Below, piece by piece: positions 7,658 through 16,767 of a stretch of DNA of 26,083 nt. The notes beneath the pieces were generated by a model. That model saw only the letters and a list, made by a program, of their open reading frames with translations, was not told the DNA's origin and searched no databases. Numbering within the stretch: position 1 is the first letter of the stretch; each line of letters begins with the position of its first letter. Position numbers and translations under genes: made by a program. This DNA is from JASUTC01 sp035447925 (GTDB lineage: Bacteria > Thermotogota > Thermotogae > MWEM01), in contig DAOTHY010000026.1 of NCBI GenBank assembly GCA_035447925.1, positions 1-26,083 of the forward strand, read 5' to 3'.

Positions 7658-8593
7658 GATACAGCTTTGGTTACAGGAGGAGCGGGATTTATTGGCTCGT
7701 ATGTCGTTGATAGTTTGATTTTAAGGGGTATGAATGTTGTCGTCATTGATAACCTCTCGACCGGTCAAAAAAGCAACATACTTCATAAGGATATTGTGTT
7801 TATAGAAGATGATATTACCAGCAAAGACAAAGTGGATCATTTGTTTGAATTACACAAACCGCATTTTATTTTTCATCTTGCCGCACAGATCAGTGTTTCT
7901 AAATCAGTAAGAGAACCGTTATTTGACGCCCAAAGCAATATCATGGGCACGCTGAATCTTTTGGATGCCGCTGTTAAATATAAAACAGAGAAAATCGTTT
8001 TTTCTTCTACAGGTGGAGCGATGTATGGAGAAAATCCACAAGAGATTCCCACAACTGAAAGATCTCCGGAAAAGCCCTCAACACCATACGGTATTGCAAA
8101 ATTGGCTACAGAAAGGTATTTGGAATTTTATTACAAAGAATACGGCCTTCGTTATACATCATTACGCTATGCGAATGTTTACGGTCCCCGACAAAACCCT
8201 CACGGTGAAGCCGGAGTCGTTGCCATTTTCACGGAGAACATGATCAAAGGTAACACGGTTACCATTAACGGTGATGGTCAGTATATCAGAGATTATGTTT
8301 ATGTCGAAGATGTGGCTAACGCCAATATGCTGGCAATGGAAAACGGAAAAGAGGATGTCTATAATATCGGAACGGGGATTGGAACATCAGTTCTGGAGCT
8401 CTTTAATTTGTCAAAACACATCAATCAATATTCTTTGGAACCTCAATTTGGAACAGAAAGACCGGGCGATTTGAGAAAAAGTATCTTAAGTTCTAAAAAA
8501 GCCGAACAGGAACTAAATTGGATGTCTCATTTTTCTCTTGAAAAAGGCTTGATCCAAACACATGATTATTTTGCATCAAAATTGGGATTATAA
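7655..8593 (+). CDS. galE: NAD-dependent sugar epimerase, UDP-glucose 4-epimerase type
   Basis: An extended short-chain dehydrogenase/reductase that interconverts UDP-hexoses (UDP-glucose/UDP-galactose or a related pair) with bound NAD. The 312 residues show the Rossmann motif GGAGFIG at 8-14, DN for adenine-ribose at 32-33, HLAAQ at 74-78, the active-site SSTGG at 117-121, and the catalytic YGIAK with Tyr145 and Lys149. RYANVYGPRQNPHGEAGVVAIF and RDYVYVEDV are typical of GalE and related sugar-nucleotide epimerases. Start is TTG with a strong ribosome-binding site, two bases after the dtxR stop, so it is co-transcribed. As recalled, the closest described enzyme is the Thermotoga maritima GalE, also beside a DtxR gene. 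The actual sugar-nucleotide substrate is not proven; dTDP-glucose dehydratase is unlikely because the motifs differ. Confidence 0.88.
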   Translation: MDTALVTGGAGFIGSYVVDSLILRGMNVVVIDNLSTGQKSNILHKDIVFIEDDITSKDKVDHLFELHKPHFIFHLAAQISVSKSVREPLFDAQSNIMGTLNLLDAAVKYKTEKIVFSSTGGAMYGENPQEIPTTERSPEKPSTPYGIAKLATERYLEFYYKEYGLRYTSLRYANVYGPRQNPHGEAGVVAIFTENMIKGNTVTINGDGQYIRDYVYVEDVANANMLAMENGKEDVYNIGTGIGTSVLELFNLSKHINQYSLEPQFGTERPGDLRKSILSSKKAEQELNWMSHFSLEKGLIQTHDYFASKLGL

Positions 8594-8606
8594 GGTGTGA
8601 GGATTT

Positions 8607-9935
8607 TTGAATTCAAATGTTTTGTGGAACACGGGTGAGAAAAACGAACCGTTATCTCAGGTTATCAGGCCACAAAATCTGGAGGATATTAAGGGCCAGG
8701 ATCATATTTTGTCTACCGAAGCAATCTTGAGAAAATCTATTGAAAATGACACCTTATTTTCATCAGTTTTTTATGGCCCGCCCGGTTCCGGAAAAACTTC
8801 CGTAGGAAAGATCATCGGTCAAAAAACCAAAAACGAATTCATCAATTTTTCAGCTGCGAAATTCCCCATGTCCAAGTTAAAGCCCCTATTAGAGAAAGCT
8901 TCTGAACGCTATGAAAAATTCAACAAAAGGACGGTTCTTTTCGTCGACGAGATTCACCGCTTCAACAAACTTCAACAGGATGTTTTGTTGCCGTACATTG
9001 AACAAGGGGAAATTATTTTAATCGGCGCAACAACTGAGAACCCCAGTTTTGAGTTAAATCCCGCTTTATTGTCCCGTTGTAAAATTTTCATTTTCAAACA
9101 ATTAAATCAACCGTCAATGGAATGGATTGTTGAAAAAGCCATCAGCACCATCAACTCACGGAATGAAAAAAAGCTTGTTTTGGAAGACAACACCAAACAG
9201 ATTCTGGTCGACTGGGCTGCGGGAGATGCCAGGACCCTTATCAATTATCTGGAGATAATTGAAAATTTTGCCTTAAGCAAGGATGATTTTGTAATCACGG
9301 AAACGAAAGCTGAGAAGATTTTAAACCGTTCTTACAGTAAATACTCCAAAAGCGGTGAAGAACATTATAATTTCATCTCCGCTTTCATTAAAAGTATGAG
9401 AGGTTCAGATCCGGATGCCGCAATATACTATCTGTCTTGTATGCTTGAAGCCGGTGAAGATCCCATTTATATTGCCAGGCGGATTATCCGATTCGCCAGC
9501 GAAGATATTGGGTTGGCTGATCCAAATGCCATGCCTGTTGCAGTATCTTGCTTTCAGGCGGTACAGTATATTGGTATGCCCGAATGCACCACCTCTCTCA
9601 CTCAGGCGTGTGTTTATATGGCGGTTTCACCAAAGAGTAATCGGCTTTATTTGGCATACAAAAAGGCCGCTGATGATGTAAAGCGGCATCCGGACAGACC
9701 CGTTCCCTTGAAATTGAGAAATGCTGTAACAAAATTTATGAAACACGCCGGTTACGGAAAAGATTATCGGTACGCTCATGATGAACCCGGTGCTTTTATT
9801 ATGGAGAGTTACCTACCGGAAGAACTTGAAAATGTCATTTTTTACAGACCCTCCTCCATAGGCAGAGAACAGAAAGTCAAAGAGCGCCTTGAAAAACTTT
9901 GGAAAAGGACTTACGAAGATAGACACGATGAATGA
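8607..9935 (+). CDS. rarA: Replication-associated recombination protein A (RarA/MgsA), AAA+ ATPase
   Basis: A clamp-loader-like AAA+ ATPase that acts at stalled replication forks. The 442-residue protein carries Walker A GPPGSGKT (57-64), Walker B VLFVDEIHRF (110-119), sensor-1 IGATTENPSFELN followed by the LLSRC arginine-finger region, and the C-terminal MgsA domain with DPDAAIYYLSCMLEAGEDPIYIARR and the conserved KRHPDRPVPLKLRN. It starts at TTG 8607, 13 bases after the epimerase stop, with AAGGTG and GAGGA upstream. Its stop overlaps the uvrC start by eight bases, so translation is probably coupled. Confidence 0.95.
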   Translation: MNSNVLWNTGEKNEPLSQVIRPQNLEDIKGQDHILSTEAILRKSIENDTLFSSVFYGPPGSGKTSVGKIIGQKTKNEFINFSAAKFPMSKLKPLLEKASERYEKFNKRTVLFVDEIHRFNKLQQDVLLPYIEQGEIILIGATTENPSFELNPALLSRCKIFIFKQLNQPSMEWIVEKAISTINSRNEKKLVLEDNTKQILVDWAAGDARTLINYLEIIENFALSKDDFVITETKAEKILNRSYSKYSKSGEEHYNFISAFIKSMRGSDPDAAIYYLSCMLEAGEDPIYIARRIIRFASEDIGLADPNAMPVAVSCFQAVQYIGMPECTTSLTQACVYMAVSPKSNRLYLAYKKAADDVKRHPDRPVPLKLRNAVTKFMKHAGYGKDYRYAHDEPGAFIMESYLPEELENVIFYRPSSIGREQKVKERLEKLWKRTYEDRHDE

Positions 9936-11426
9936 ACACCCACTCAAACAAATTGCCGCTTCCTTCCCGGATAAACCCGGGGTATATATTTTTGAAAAGA
10001 AAGGAAAACCCGTTTATATCGGTAAGGCCAAAAGTCTGAAAAAAAGAATCATGAGTTATTTCCGAACCTCTTTTTCAAATGATTTCGTTGAAAGAGATAA
10101 GATTCTGGGCATTCAAAAAGAAGCCGATCATCTGAGATTTATCATCGTAGAATCTGAAAAATCAGCACTCTTGTTGGAGTCAAATCTAATCTATGAATAC
10201 AAACCAAAGTTCAACACCTTTCTGAAAGACAACCGCTTCTACCCGTATCTGCATATCAGTGAAGAAACCTTTCCCCGAATGAGTCTGGTGAGAAACAAAG
10301 TAGGAAAGGGGAAGTTTTACGGCCCCTTTACCAGTGCCACAATGCTGCGTCAAATCATGGAAATCATATACAGAACCTACGGCATCCGTCCTTGCGATTA
10401 CGATCTTAAAAAGATCAAAAAACCATGTCTGGAGTATCAACTGGGTCGGTGTTGTGCACCATGCGCAGAGGTTGATGAAATCGAATACCGAAAGCGTGTT
10501 GTCCAAGTTGAAGAATTTCTGGAAGGGGATATCGGTTCATTGAAGGAAATGCTTGAAAGACGGATGACCTTTCTCTCCAAAAATATGATGTTTGAAAAAG
10601 CCGCATCCGTGAGAGACCTCATCGGTGAAATCGACAACATTTTCCGGCCTCAATATATTGTTCTAAATGACAGTTTAAACAGAGATTTTTTTGCATTGGA
10701 CATCTTAGAGGGAAAAGCGACCATGGTTCGGTTAAAAAAAGGAGCCATATTTGCAGCCATTACTCAGGATATTGATGAAAAGATTTCATTGGATGAATTC
10801 TTTTCGCAATTTTATTTTGGTAAGAAAAATGATATTCCCTCAAGAATCATCGCATCTTTTTCAAAAAGGCAATCAATAAAGTTGAAAGCGCTTTTGGGAA
10901 CAGCATATTTCGGTCCTCCACAAACTACTGCAGAAGAAGAATTGATGAAATTAACCAAAAGAAATTTGGAAAAAGAACTTCAGAGTAGAAAATTGAGTAT
11001 GGAATCCCTCAAACAATTACAAACCCATTTGGGTTTGAAAAAATTACCCCGTTCAATCGAAGGGATCGATATTGCACATACAGGCGGTCTTTATACTGTA
11101 GCCTCAGTAGTCTCTTTCACTAACGGTAAACCGGATAAATCCAAATACAGACGATATCGTATTACCACCTTGGATGAACCCGATGATTTTGAGTCCATGC
11201 GGATTATCATCAGACGACGATTCAAAAAACACGCCCTTCCCGATTTACTGCTGATTGACGGCGGAGTTGGGCAGGTCAGCGCCGTAAAAGGGGTTCTGGA
11301 AAATGAATTGAATATCCACAAATATGATATGATTGGCTTGGCCAAAGCTGAGGAAACCATTGTTTTTCCGGATGAAAGAGGAGAACTGAAATTAAGACAT
11401 GACAGCCCTTCTTTAAGAGTCCTCAT
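9928..11426 (+). CDS. uvrC: Excinuclease ABC subunit C, 3' end lost in assembly gap
   Basis: Makes the two incisions in nucleotide excision repair together with UvrB. About 499 residues are visible: GIY-YIG nuclease domain (PGVYIFEKKGKPVYIGKAKSLKKR, 17-40); four Cys at 156, 167, 175/176 and 179 in the spacing of the UvrC iron-sulphur site; the UVR UvrB-binding segment (about 205-237); and the RNase-H-like second nuclease with IEGIDIAHTGG and LLIDGGVGQVSAV. The frame runs into the N block straight after HDSPSLRVL. Family members continue about 80-100 residues more, with helix-hairpin-helix motifs, so the true gap is longer than the 100 N shown. The ATG at 9928 gives the normal N-terminus; it overlaps the rarA stop. 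Confidence 0.95.
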
Positions 11427-11526
11427 NNNNNNNNNNNNNNNNNNNNNNNNNNNNNNNNNNNNNNNNNNNNNNNNNNNNNNNNNNNNNNNNNNNNNNNNNN
11501 NNNNNNNNNNNNNNNNNNNNNNNNNN
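11427..11526. other. Assembly gap of 100 N
   Basis: Exactly 100 N, the usual placeholder for a gap of unknown size. It hides the C-terminus of UvrC and the first one to three codons of the aminotransferase gene. Open frames running through it on either strand are artefacts. Confidence 0.98.
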
Positions 11527-12689
11527 ATTTTGATGAACTGATCGATCGACGAGGCACAGTGAGTATCAAATGGGATTACTTGAATGAAATATTCGGCAGT
11601 GATGATTTGACCTCCATGTGGGTAGCAGATATGGATTTCAAATCCCCTGAACCAGTTATTCAGGCGATTGTTGAAAGAGCCAAACACGGTGTTTACGGTT
11701 ACACCGGAAAGGATGATCACTTTTTTCAATCGGTTATACAGTGGATGGAAGATATACATCACGTGAAGACACAAAAAGAGTGGTACATCCCCACACCAGG
11801 TGTTTTAGCAGGTATTTCTGCTGCGATTAACTCCTTTACACAGCCAGGTGATGAAATTATCGTACAACCGCCAGTCTATTATCCCTTTTTCAGTTCAATC
11901 GAAAACAACGGGAGAAAACTGATCAAAAATCCGTTAAAGATACAGGAGTCAAGTTATCAGATGGATTTAGAGGATCTGGAAAATAAGATCACAAATAGAA
12001 CAACCATGCTTATTTTATCCAACCCACATAACCCCGTTGGTCGGGTGTGGGAAGAAAATACCCTTAAACAACTTGGAACACTTTGTAAGAAAAAAGGCAT
12101 CTTTATCATCGCAGATGAGATTCATGCAGATCTGATCTTTAACGATCATCAACATTATTCTTTTTTGACTTTTGAAGCGTTCCATTCTCATTCTATGGTC
12201 TTTATTGCCCCTTCTAAAACCTTTAACCTGGCTGGACTATCCACTGCCAGCGCTGTCATTCCGGATCAAGAAATCCGAAGGCGGTTTCAAAACCAAATAG
12301 ATACCTGGCACATCGGCGGATTAAACTTATTTGGAATCATGGGATTTCAGGCGGCCTACCAATTCGGAAAAGAATGGTATGAACAGATGCTTGAATACGT
12401 TTGGGAAAACTATCTATTTATGGTTGATTATATCGAAAGGCATATTCCTCTGATCAAGGTTTTCCCCTTAGAAGGGACTTATCTCGCATGGGTGGATTTC
12501 AGAAACTTGAATCTGACTCACGAAAAGGTCAATGATTTATGCTTGAATGAAGCAAAATTAGCCCTTGATGAAGGCATGATGTTTGGTTATGAAGGTAGCG
12601 GTTTTCAGCGGTTTAACATCGCTTGTCCACGTTCTATTCTCAAAGAGGCCCTTGAAAAATTAGCCATTCAAATCAGAAAGTTAGCGTAA
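11527..12689 (+). CDS. patB: PLP-dependent cystathionine beta-lyase/aminotransferase, MalY/PatB type (start in gap)
   Basis: A fold-type I pyridoxal-phosphate enzyme that cleaves C-S bonds in cystathionine or cysteine conjugates. The frame enters from the gap as FDELIDRRGTVSIKWD, the characteristic start of this family (usually MNFDxxIDRRGT), so only a residue or two is lost; an internal GTG at 11559 is not the start. Motifs: WVADMDF, the PxVYYPF substrate loop, SNPHNPVGRVW, ADEIHADLIF for the PLP pyridine contact, and SKTFNLAG with the Schiff-base Lys. About 387 residues agree with a full-length enzyme. It follows uvrC across the gap; whether they are co-transcribed cannot be judged. In some bacteria MalY also represses the maltose regulator, and a mal operon lies at the right end, but no link can be drawn from this sequence. 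Confidence 0.92.
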
Positions 12690-12744
12690 TAAAATTTTAT
12701 CATCTACCGTCTATTTTATATACTAACCAAAAGGGGGAAATAGA

Positions 12745-13230
12745 ATGATCGAAAAAAGAATGCAAGATGAAATCAACAAACAAATAAATGAGGAAATATT
12801 TGCTGCCTATTTGTACCAATCCATGGCGGCTTATTTTGAGGAATTGAATTTGAAGGGTTTTGTGAACTGGATGGATAAACAGGCCAAAGAGGAACTGGAG
12901 CATGCCAGAAAATTTTATGATTATTTGGTTGAACGAGGTGGAAGGGTGGAATTGGAAGCTGTTGAGAAACCTCAAAAGGAATGGGACTCTCCGCTAGCGG
13001 CATTTGAAGGCGCCTATGCTCACGAGCAACACGTTACCCAGAGAATTAATCACATGATGGATGTTGCTGAGGAGTTGAAGGATCGTGCAACGATTTCAAT
13101 GCTTCAATGGTTTATTGATGAGCAGGTAGAAGAAGAAGCAAACGCAGATGAATACGTTCAAATGCTCAAGATGATTGGCCATGAAAACCGTGGTTTGTTT
13201 ATGGTTGACAGGGAGTTGGCAAAAAGATAA
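12745..13230 (+). CDS. ftn: Non-haem bacterial ferritin
   Basis: Oxidises Fe(II) and stores iron in a 24-subunit cytoplasmic shell. The 161-residue four-helix protein retains all FtnA-type ferroxidase residues: Glu17, Glu50, His53, Glu94, Glu126 or Gln127, and Glu130, at the same numbering as Escherichia coli FtnA. AAGGGGGAAA precedes the ATG. It sits 55 bases after the aminotransferase gene and is followed by a strong terminator. It is about 5 kb from the iron-type DtxR regulator gene. An A+T palindrome (ATAAAATTTTAT at 12689-12700) in front of it does not match the dtxR inverted repeat. Confidence 0.97.
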   Translation: MIEKRMQDEINKQINEEIFAAYLYQSMAAYFEELNLKGFVNWMDKQAKEELEHARKFYDYLVERGGRVELEAVEKPQKEWDSPLAAFEGAYAHEQHVTQRINHMMDVAEELKDRATISMLQWFIDEQVEEEANADEYVQMLKMIGHENRGLFMVDRELAKR

Positions 13231-13275
13231 CACAAAAGCTGAGGCTATGAATGTCTTGACATAGAGGACAAGATT

Positions 13276-13307
13276 AAGGCAGACTTGAGATGGTCTGCCT
13301 TTTTTTA
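13276..13307 (+). terminator. Intrinsic terminator after ferritin
   Basis: AAGGCAGAC (13276-13284) pairs with GTCTGCCTT (13293-13301) around an 8-base loop and runs into a T tract. The stop codon of the convergent PHP gene lies in the T tract, so the same hairpin may also end the opposite transcript. Confidence 0.9.
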
Positions 13308-14036
13308 TACAGCAATTTCCTTTTTTGTCCATTTTCCCCTGTCAAAAACATCCAGATAACCAAAGCCCATCTCTTTTAAGCGATGGAGACCCAGATCAAT
13401 ATTCTTGCCCACCCTTTGAGGAGTGTGGGCATCAGAGCCGATCGTTATCACTTCTCCACCGCAATCTTTGTATAATTGTAAAATATCCCAATCGGGATTG
13501 GGTTCTGAATACATGGAAACGGCTGACATATTTAACTCAATCCCCTTCCCTCGATTGATAAGGGTCTTAAACAGTTCTGTTATTCTATCATAGAGATCAA
13601 GGCTGAATTTCCGATGATCTTCATCATACCTTCTTGGGAAATCCAAATGTCCTATGACCCGAAAATCCTCTACTTGATCAATAATCCTGATAAAATCCTC
13701 AAGGTACAAATCATACCGTATTTGACCATTTTCTCTGATGAAATTACAATGATAAGAAAGGATGACAAAGTCAAACTCTTTGAGATTGACGCTTTTGGGG
13801 GTTTTGCCATCCCAGCTGTATTCAAGCCCCGAAGGAAGAGAAAATTCGGTCATGGTTCGTTTGTATGCCTGTGTATCTTCTATGGTATCTCCTTTTGCAA
13901 ATTCAGTTTGCATATCATCCACATGATCTGTGATGATCAGGTATTCGATCCCCATTTTTTTTGACTGTTCAATGATGTCTTCTATCCGGGATTGGGAATC
14001 TCCCGAAAAATAAGAATGAACATGATAATCCTGCAT
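13305..14036 (-). CDS. PHP-domain phosphoesterase, HisJ/histidinol-phosphatase-like
   Basis: A metal-dependent phosphohydrolase of the polymerase-and-histidinol-phosphatase superfamily, 243 residues. Metal-site motifs are present: HVH (His5, His7) near the N-terminus, ITDH (His38), a middle LSYH, VIGHLD, and GSDAHTP near the C-terminus. Histidinol phosphatase (histidine synthesis) is the commonest annotation for this type, but many relatives act on other phosphates and no his gene is nearby, so the substrate is open. AAAGGAG precedes the ATG at 14036. It follows hflX by 15 bases and is probably co-transcribed with it. Confidence 0.85.
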   Translation of the reverse strand: MQDYHVHSYFSGDSQSRIEDIIEQSKKMGIEYLIITDHVDDMQTEFAKGDTIEDTQAYKRTMTEFSLPSGLEYSWDGKTPKSVNLKEFDFVILSYHCNFIRENGQIRYDLYLEDFIRIIDQVEDFRVIGHLDFPRRYDEDHRKFSLDLYDRITELFKTLINRGKGIELNMSAVSMYSEPNPDWDILQLYKDCGGEVITIGSDAHTPQRVGKNIDLGLHRLKEMGFGYLDVFDRGKWTKKEIAV

Positions 14037-14051
14037 AAAACTCCTTTCTTT

Positions 14052-15127
14052 CTATTTGTTTACATGTTCTTCGACATATTTAAGAATTTCTGCTTTTAAC
14101 TCAATTAATCCTGTTTTCTTCAAAGAAGAGATCATTCGATATTGAGGATGAGAATACTTGATGAGTGCCAATTCATCCTCAGGCACAAGATCTGTCTTAT
14201 TCATGACTGTAATTCTCGGTATATCCGTTGCATTGATACTCTTCAACACCACATCTGCAGCAGTCATCTTTTCTTTCCACTTTTTGTCTGAGCAATCGAC
14301 CACATGAATGATTAAATCACTGAAAGTGATTTCTTCTAAAGTGGCCTTAAAAGATTCGATGATGTTATGAGGCAATTTCCTGATAAACCCAACCGTGTCA
14401 TTAAATACCACTTCTGTCTGATTTCCCAAATAAACTTTTCTTGAAACAGGACTTAACGTGGCAAACAATTCATCTTTCGGTTGAATTTTTTGATCTTTGG
14501 AAAGACTTTTTAAAAGTGTTGTTTTTCCTGAATTTGTGTAACCGATAATGGATACAACGGGAATATTCACATTTATTCTTCTTTGTCGTCTGGTCTCTCT
14601 CTGCTTTTCCATCTTTGATAATTGCTTTTTCAACAGAGTAATTCGCTGTCTGATCGTCCTTCTGGAAACTTCCAAGTGGGTTTCACCCGGACCTCTGGTT
14701 CCGATGCCTCCGCCAAGCCGCGACATTTCCTTTCCCATGCCCAGAATTCTCGGCAATAGATACTCCAACTGAGCTAATTCAATCTGTAATTTTCCTTCTT
14801 TTGTCGTTGCATGACGGGCAAAGATATCCAAAATCAATTGAACCCGGTCGATCACCTTGCAGGCTACAACAGATTCGATATTTCTCAATTGGGTGGCGCT
14901 TAATTTCGTATCAAAAACCACTAAATCTATCGCCTTTTCTTCAACAATTGCTTGAATTTCAATCAATTTCCCCTTACCTACAATTGTGGCAGTATTCAAG
15001 TGTTCTCTGAACTGATGGATACTATCAAGGACCTCCCCCCCCGCAGCTTCCACCAACCCTTTTAATTCTTCTTGCATCTCTTCTACTTCGACAATCGGCT
15101 GCCCTTTTTGAGAGGCATTTACAATCA
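14052..15127 (-). CDS. hflX: GTPase HflX, N-terminus lost in assembly gap
   Basis: A ribosome-associated GTPase that splits stalled or stressed 70S ribosomes. The frame continues upstream of the first in-frame Met (15077) as IVNASQKGQPIVEVEEMQEELK and enters the gap, so that Met is internal and the real start is hidden. Visible domains: HflX nucleotide-binding N-domain ending in the family signature GGGIGTRGPGETHLE, a coiled segment (RTIRQRITLLKKQLSKMEKQRE), then the G domain with G1 GYTNSGKT, G3 DTVGF and G4 NKTD. About 358 residues are visible. The next gene downstream, a PHP phosphoesterase, is 15 bases away. Confidence 0.95.
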
Positions 15128-15227
15128 NNNNNNNNNNNNNNNNNNNNNNNNNNNNNNNNNNNNNNNNNNNNNNNNNNNNNNNNNNNNNNNNNNNNNNNNN
15201 NNNNNNNNNNNNNNNNNNNNNNNNNNN
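15128..15227. other. Assembly gap of 100 N
   Basis: Exactly 100 N. It hides the hflX start codon and its ribosome-binding site. Real size is unknown. An open frame that crosses it on the minus strand down to 15025 is an artefact. Confidence 0.98.
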
Positions 15228-15244
15228 AGAACAATTCGCAAATG

Positions 15245-15250
15245 ATTATA
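15245..15250 (-). promoter_or_regulatory. Possible -10 box of hflX
   Basis: Minus-strand TATAAT lies just upstream of the gap, pointing into hflX. No good -35 box is seen at 16-18 bases; the 12-bp inverted repeat at 15270-15296 overlaps where it would be. Confidence 0.4.
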
Positions 15251-15269
15251 CAACATTTATTCGTGATTT

Positions 15270-15296
15270 CATAAAGCATCAGCGTGATGCTTTATG
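15270..15296. promoter_or_regulatory. Perfect 12-bp inverted repeat between hflX and the MFS gene
   Basis: CATAAAGCATCA (15270-15281) and TGATGCTTTATG (15285-15296) flank GCG. Neither side has a T tract, so it does not look like a terminator. It lies about 20 bases upstream of the candidate hflX -10 box and 100 bases upstream of the MFS -35 box, which suits a dimeric regulator's site. Confidence 0.5.
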
Positions 15297-15396
15297 TTTA
15301 AGCGAACTGGAGTACCCTTCGATTGTCAAATAAATCGATATTTTTATTTTCTACTTAATTATATAACAATATGCATTAGATTTATTTATATAAATC

Positions 15397-15425
15397 TTGA
15401 CTTTTATAATTATTTCTTGTATAAT
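15397..15425 (+). promoter_or_regulatory. Strong sigma-70-type promoter of the MFS gene
   Basis: TTGACT (15397-15402) and a perfect TATAAT (15420-15425) are 17 bases apart, 39 bases before the start codon. A small inverted repeat, GATTTA and TAAATC, overlaps the upstream edge of the -35 box and may be an operator. Confidence 0.85.
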
Positions 15426-15464
15426 TTCAATAATAGAAAATATATTTGATTTGGCGGTGAAATT

Positions 15465-16763
15465 ATGAACATTAACAAGAAAAATTTTTATCTTTATGCT
15501 TTGGGACGGTTGGTTTCAATCATCGGTTCGGGTATTCAACAAATCGCCATTCCGCTGTACATTTTGGATTTAACCGGTTCAGGGACCATCATGGGAACAT
15601 TTGTATTGATTTCTAACCTTCCCCGTCTCATTTTCGGGCCGTTTGCCGGTGTCTTAGGAGACCGGTTTGACCGAAAAAAAATCATGGTGTACATGGATTA
15701 CGCCAGAGGAGCGATTATCCTTTTGCTTGCATTGCTCACCCGTTTGGATGCTCTTCAAATTTCCGGACTTCTCATTGCACAGTTTATCATTTCAACAATG
15801 GACATCACCTTTGACCCAGCTACACAAGCCATGCTGGGAGATATTGTGCATAAGAACGACCTCAACAAAGCCAATTCCATCATTCAAGGAATTAATAGTT
15901 TTTCATTTATAGTTGGTCCTGCTATGGGCGGTATTCTTTATGGACTATTCGGTATCGAAATTGTATTTTTGATCAACGGAATTTCTTTTCTATTATCAGG
16001 GTTAAGCGAGATGTTTATCAACTATCATCAAACTACAGAAAAAGTCAAAATCAACGTTAAATCAACCCTAAAAGATATTAAAGAAGGTTTTCAGTACTTA
16101 AAAAACATGAAGGGTTTGATGATGCTTCTGATTTTTGCCATGCTTTCAAATTTCTTAATGACCAGCATGTTTTCAGTTCTCGTACCTTTTTTTGCCCGTG
16201 AAGTAGTCGGTTTTTCCGGACAACAGTTTGGATTCATGGAAACCAGCTGGGTAGTGGGAGTTCTGATTGGTAATATCATCCTGGGTGTCTTTCTCTCCAA
16301 AAGAAAAGCAACGTCTTTGTTTAAAACCGGCATCATTGCAGAGACTTTTTTAAGTCTTATCTTTGCAATCGTTGTATATCCGTTCGCCGTCAGTTTTTTC
16401 GGTGGAAATTCCTGGTTTTTCTTTAGCATTATCGCCGTGATATTTATTTTTACAGGGGCTTTCAATGCGTTGGTCAACACCCCGATGCTCACCCTTTTCC
16501 AAAAAAAAGTCTCATCCAGTTACCGTTCAAGAGTCTTTTCTGTAATTGCCGTTTTAACCCAACTCATCGTGCCGGCGGGTGCCTTTCTGTTTGGCTTGGG
16601 GCTTGACCATTTTGAAGCGCATCATCTCATTCTTTGGGGATCTCTGGCAAATGGCGTATTGACCTTTGTATTTTTGATCATCGGTATGACAAAAGCATTG
16701 TCTGACGAAGAAACAGATGGAGAAATCAACCCGGAAGGAACGGAAAGGGCTGAAGTTGCTTAA
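15465..16763 (+). CDS. Major facilitator superfamily exporter (MFS_3/EntS-like)
   Basis: A 432-residue, probably twelve-helix inner-membrane transporter. It shows the N-half helices LYALGRLVSIIGSGIQQIAIPLYIL and MGTFVLISNLPRLIFGPFAGVL, then the loop 2-3 motif A variant GDRFDRKKIMVYMDYARG. The central cytoplasmic loop (about 190-215) is Lys-rich, and the second half begins near 217. The closest families are the EntS/macrolide-efflux-like exporters that expel siderophores or drugs by proton antiport. The substrate cannot be read from sequence. GGCGGTGAA precedes the ATG. It is a single-gene unit with a strong promoter and ends five bases from a convergent gene; no terminator lies between them. 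Confidence 0.88.
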   Translation: MNINKKNFYLYALGRLVSIIGSGIQQIAIPLYILDLTGSGTIMGTFVLISNLPRLIFGPFAGVLGDRFDRKKIMVYMDYARGAIILLLALLTRLDALQISGLLIAQFIISTMDITFDPATQAMLGDIVHKNDLNKANSIIQGINSFSFIVGPAMGGILYGLFGIEIVFLINGISFLLSGLSEMFINYHQTTEKVKINVKSTLKDIKEGFQYLKNMKGLMMLLIFAMLSNFLMTSMFSVLVPFFAREVVGFSGQQFGFMETSWVVGVLIGNIILGVFLSKRKATSLFKTGIIAETFLSLIFAIVVYPFAVSFFGGNSWFFFSIIAVIFIFTGAFNALVNTPMLTLFQKKVSSSYRSRVFSVIAVLTQLIVPAGAFLFGLGLDHFEAHHLILWGSLANGVLTFVFLIIGMTKALSDEETDGEINPEGTERAEVA

Positions 16764-16767
16764 TGAT

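Noticed and set aside
11091..11774. Long minus-strand frame crossing the first gap
   Set aside because: It is antisense to uvrC and the aminotransferase gene and is joined only by N.
12689..12700. ATAAAATTTTAT palindrome before the ferritin gene as an iron-regulator site
   Set aside because: It is low-complexity A+T sequence and differs from the inverted repeat before dtxR.
15025..15279. Minus-strand frame crossing the second gap
   Set aside because: It is out of frame with hflX and exists only because N cannot encode stops.
15319..15346. TCGATT/AATCGA hairpin followed by T-rich bases
   Set aside because: The 6-bp stem is A+T-rich and weak, and no plus-strand gene upstream needs a terminator.
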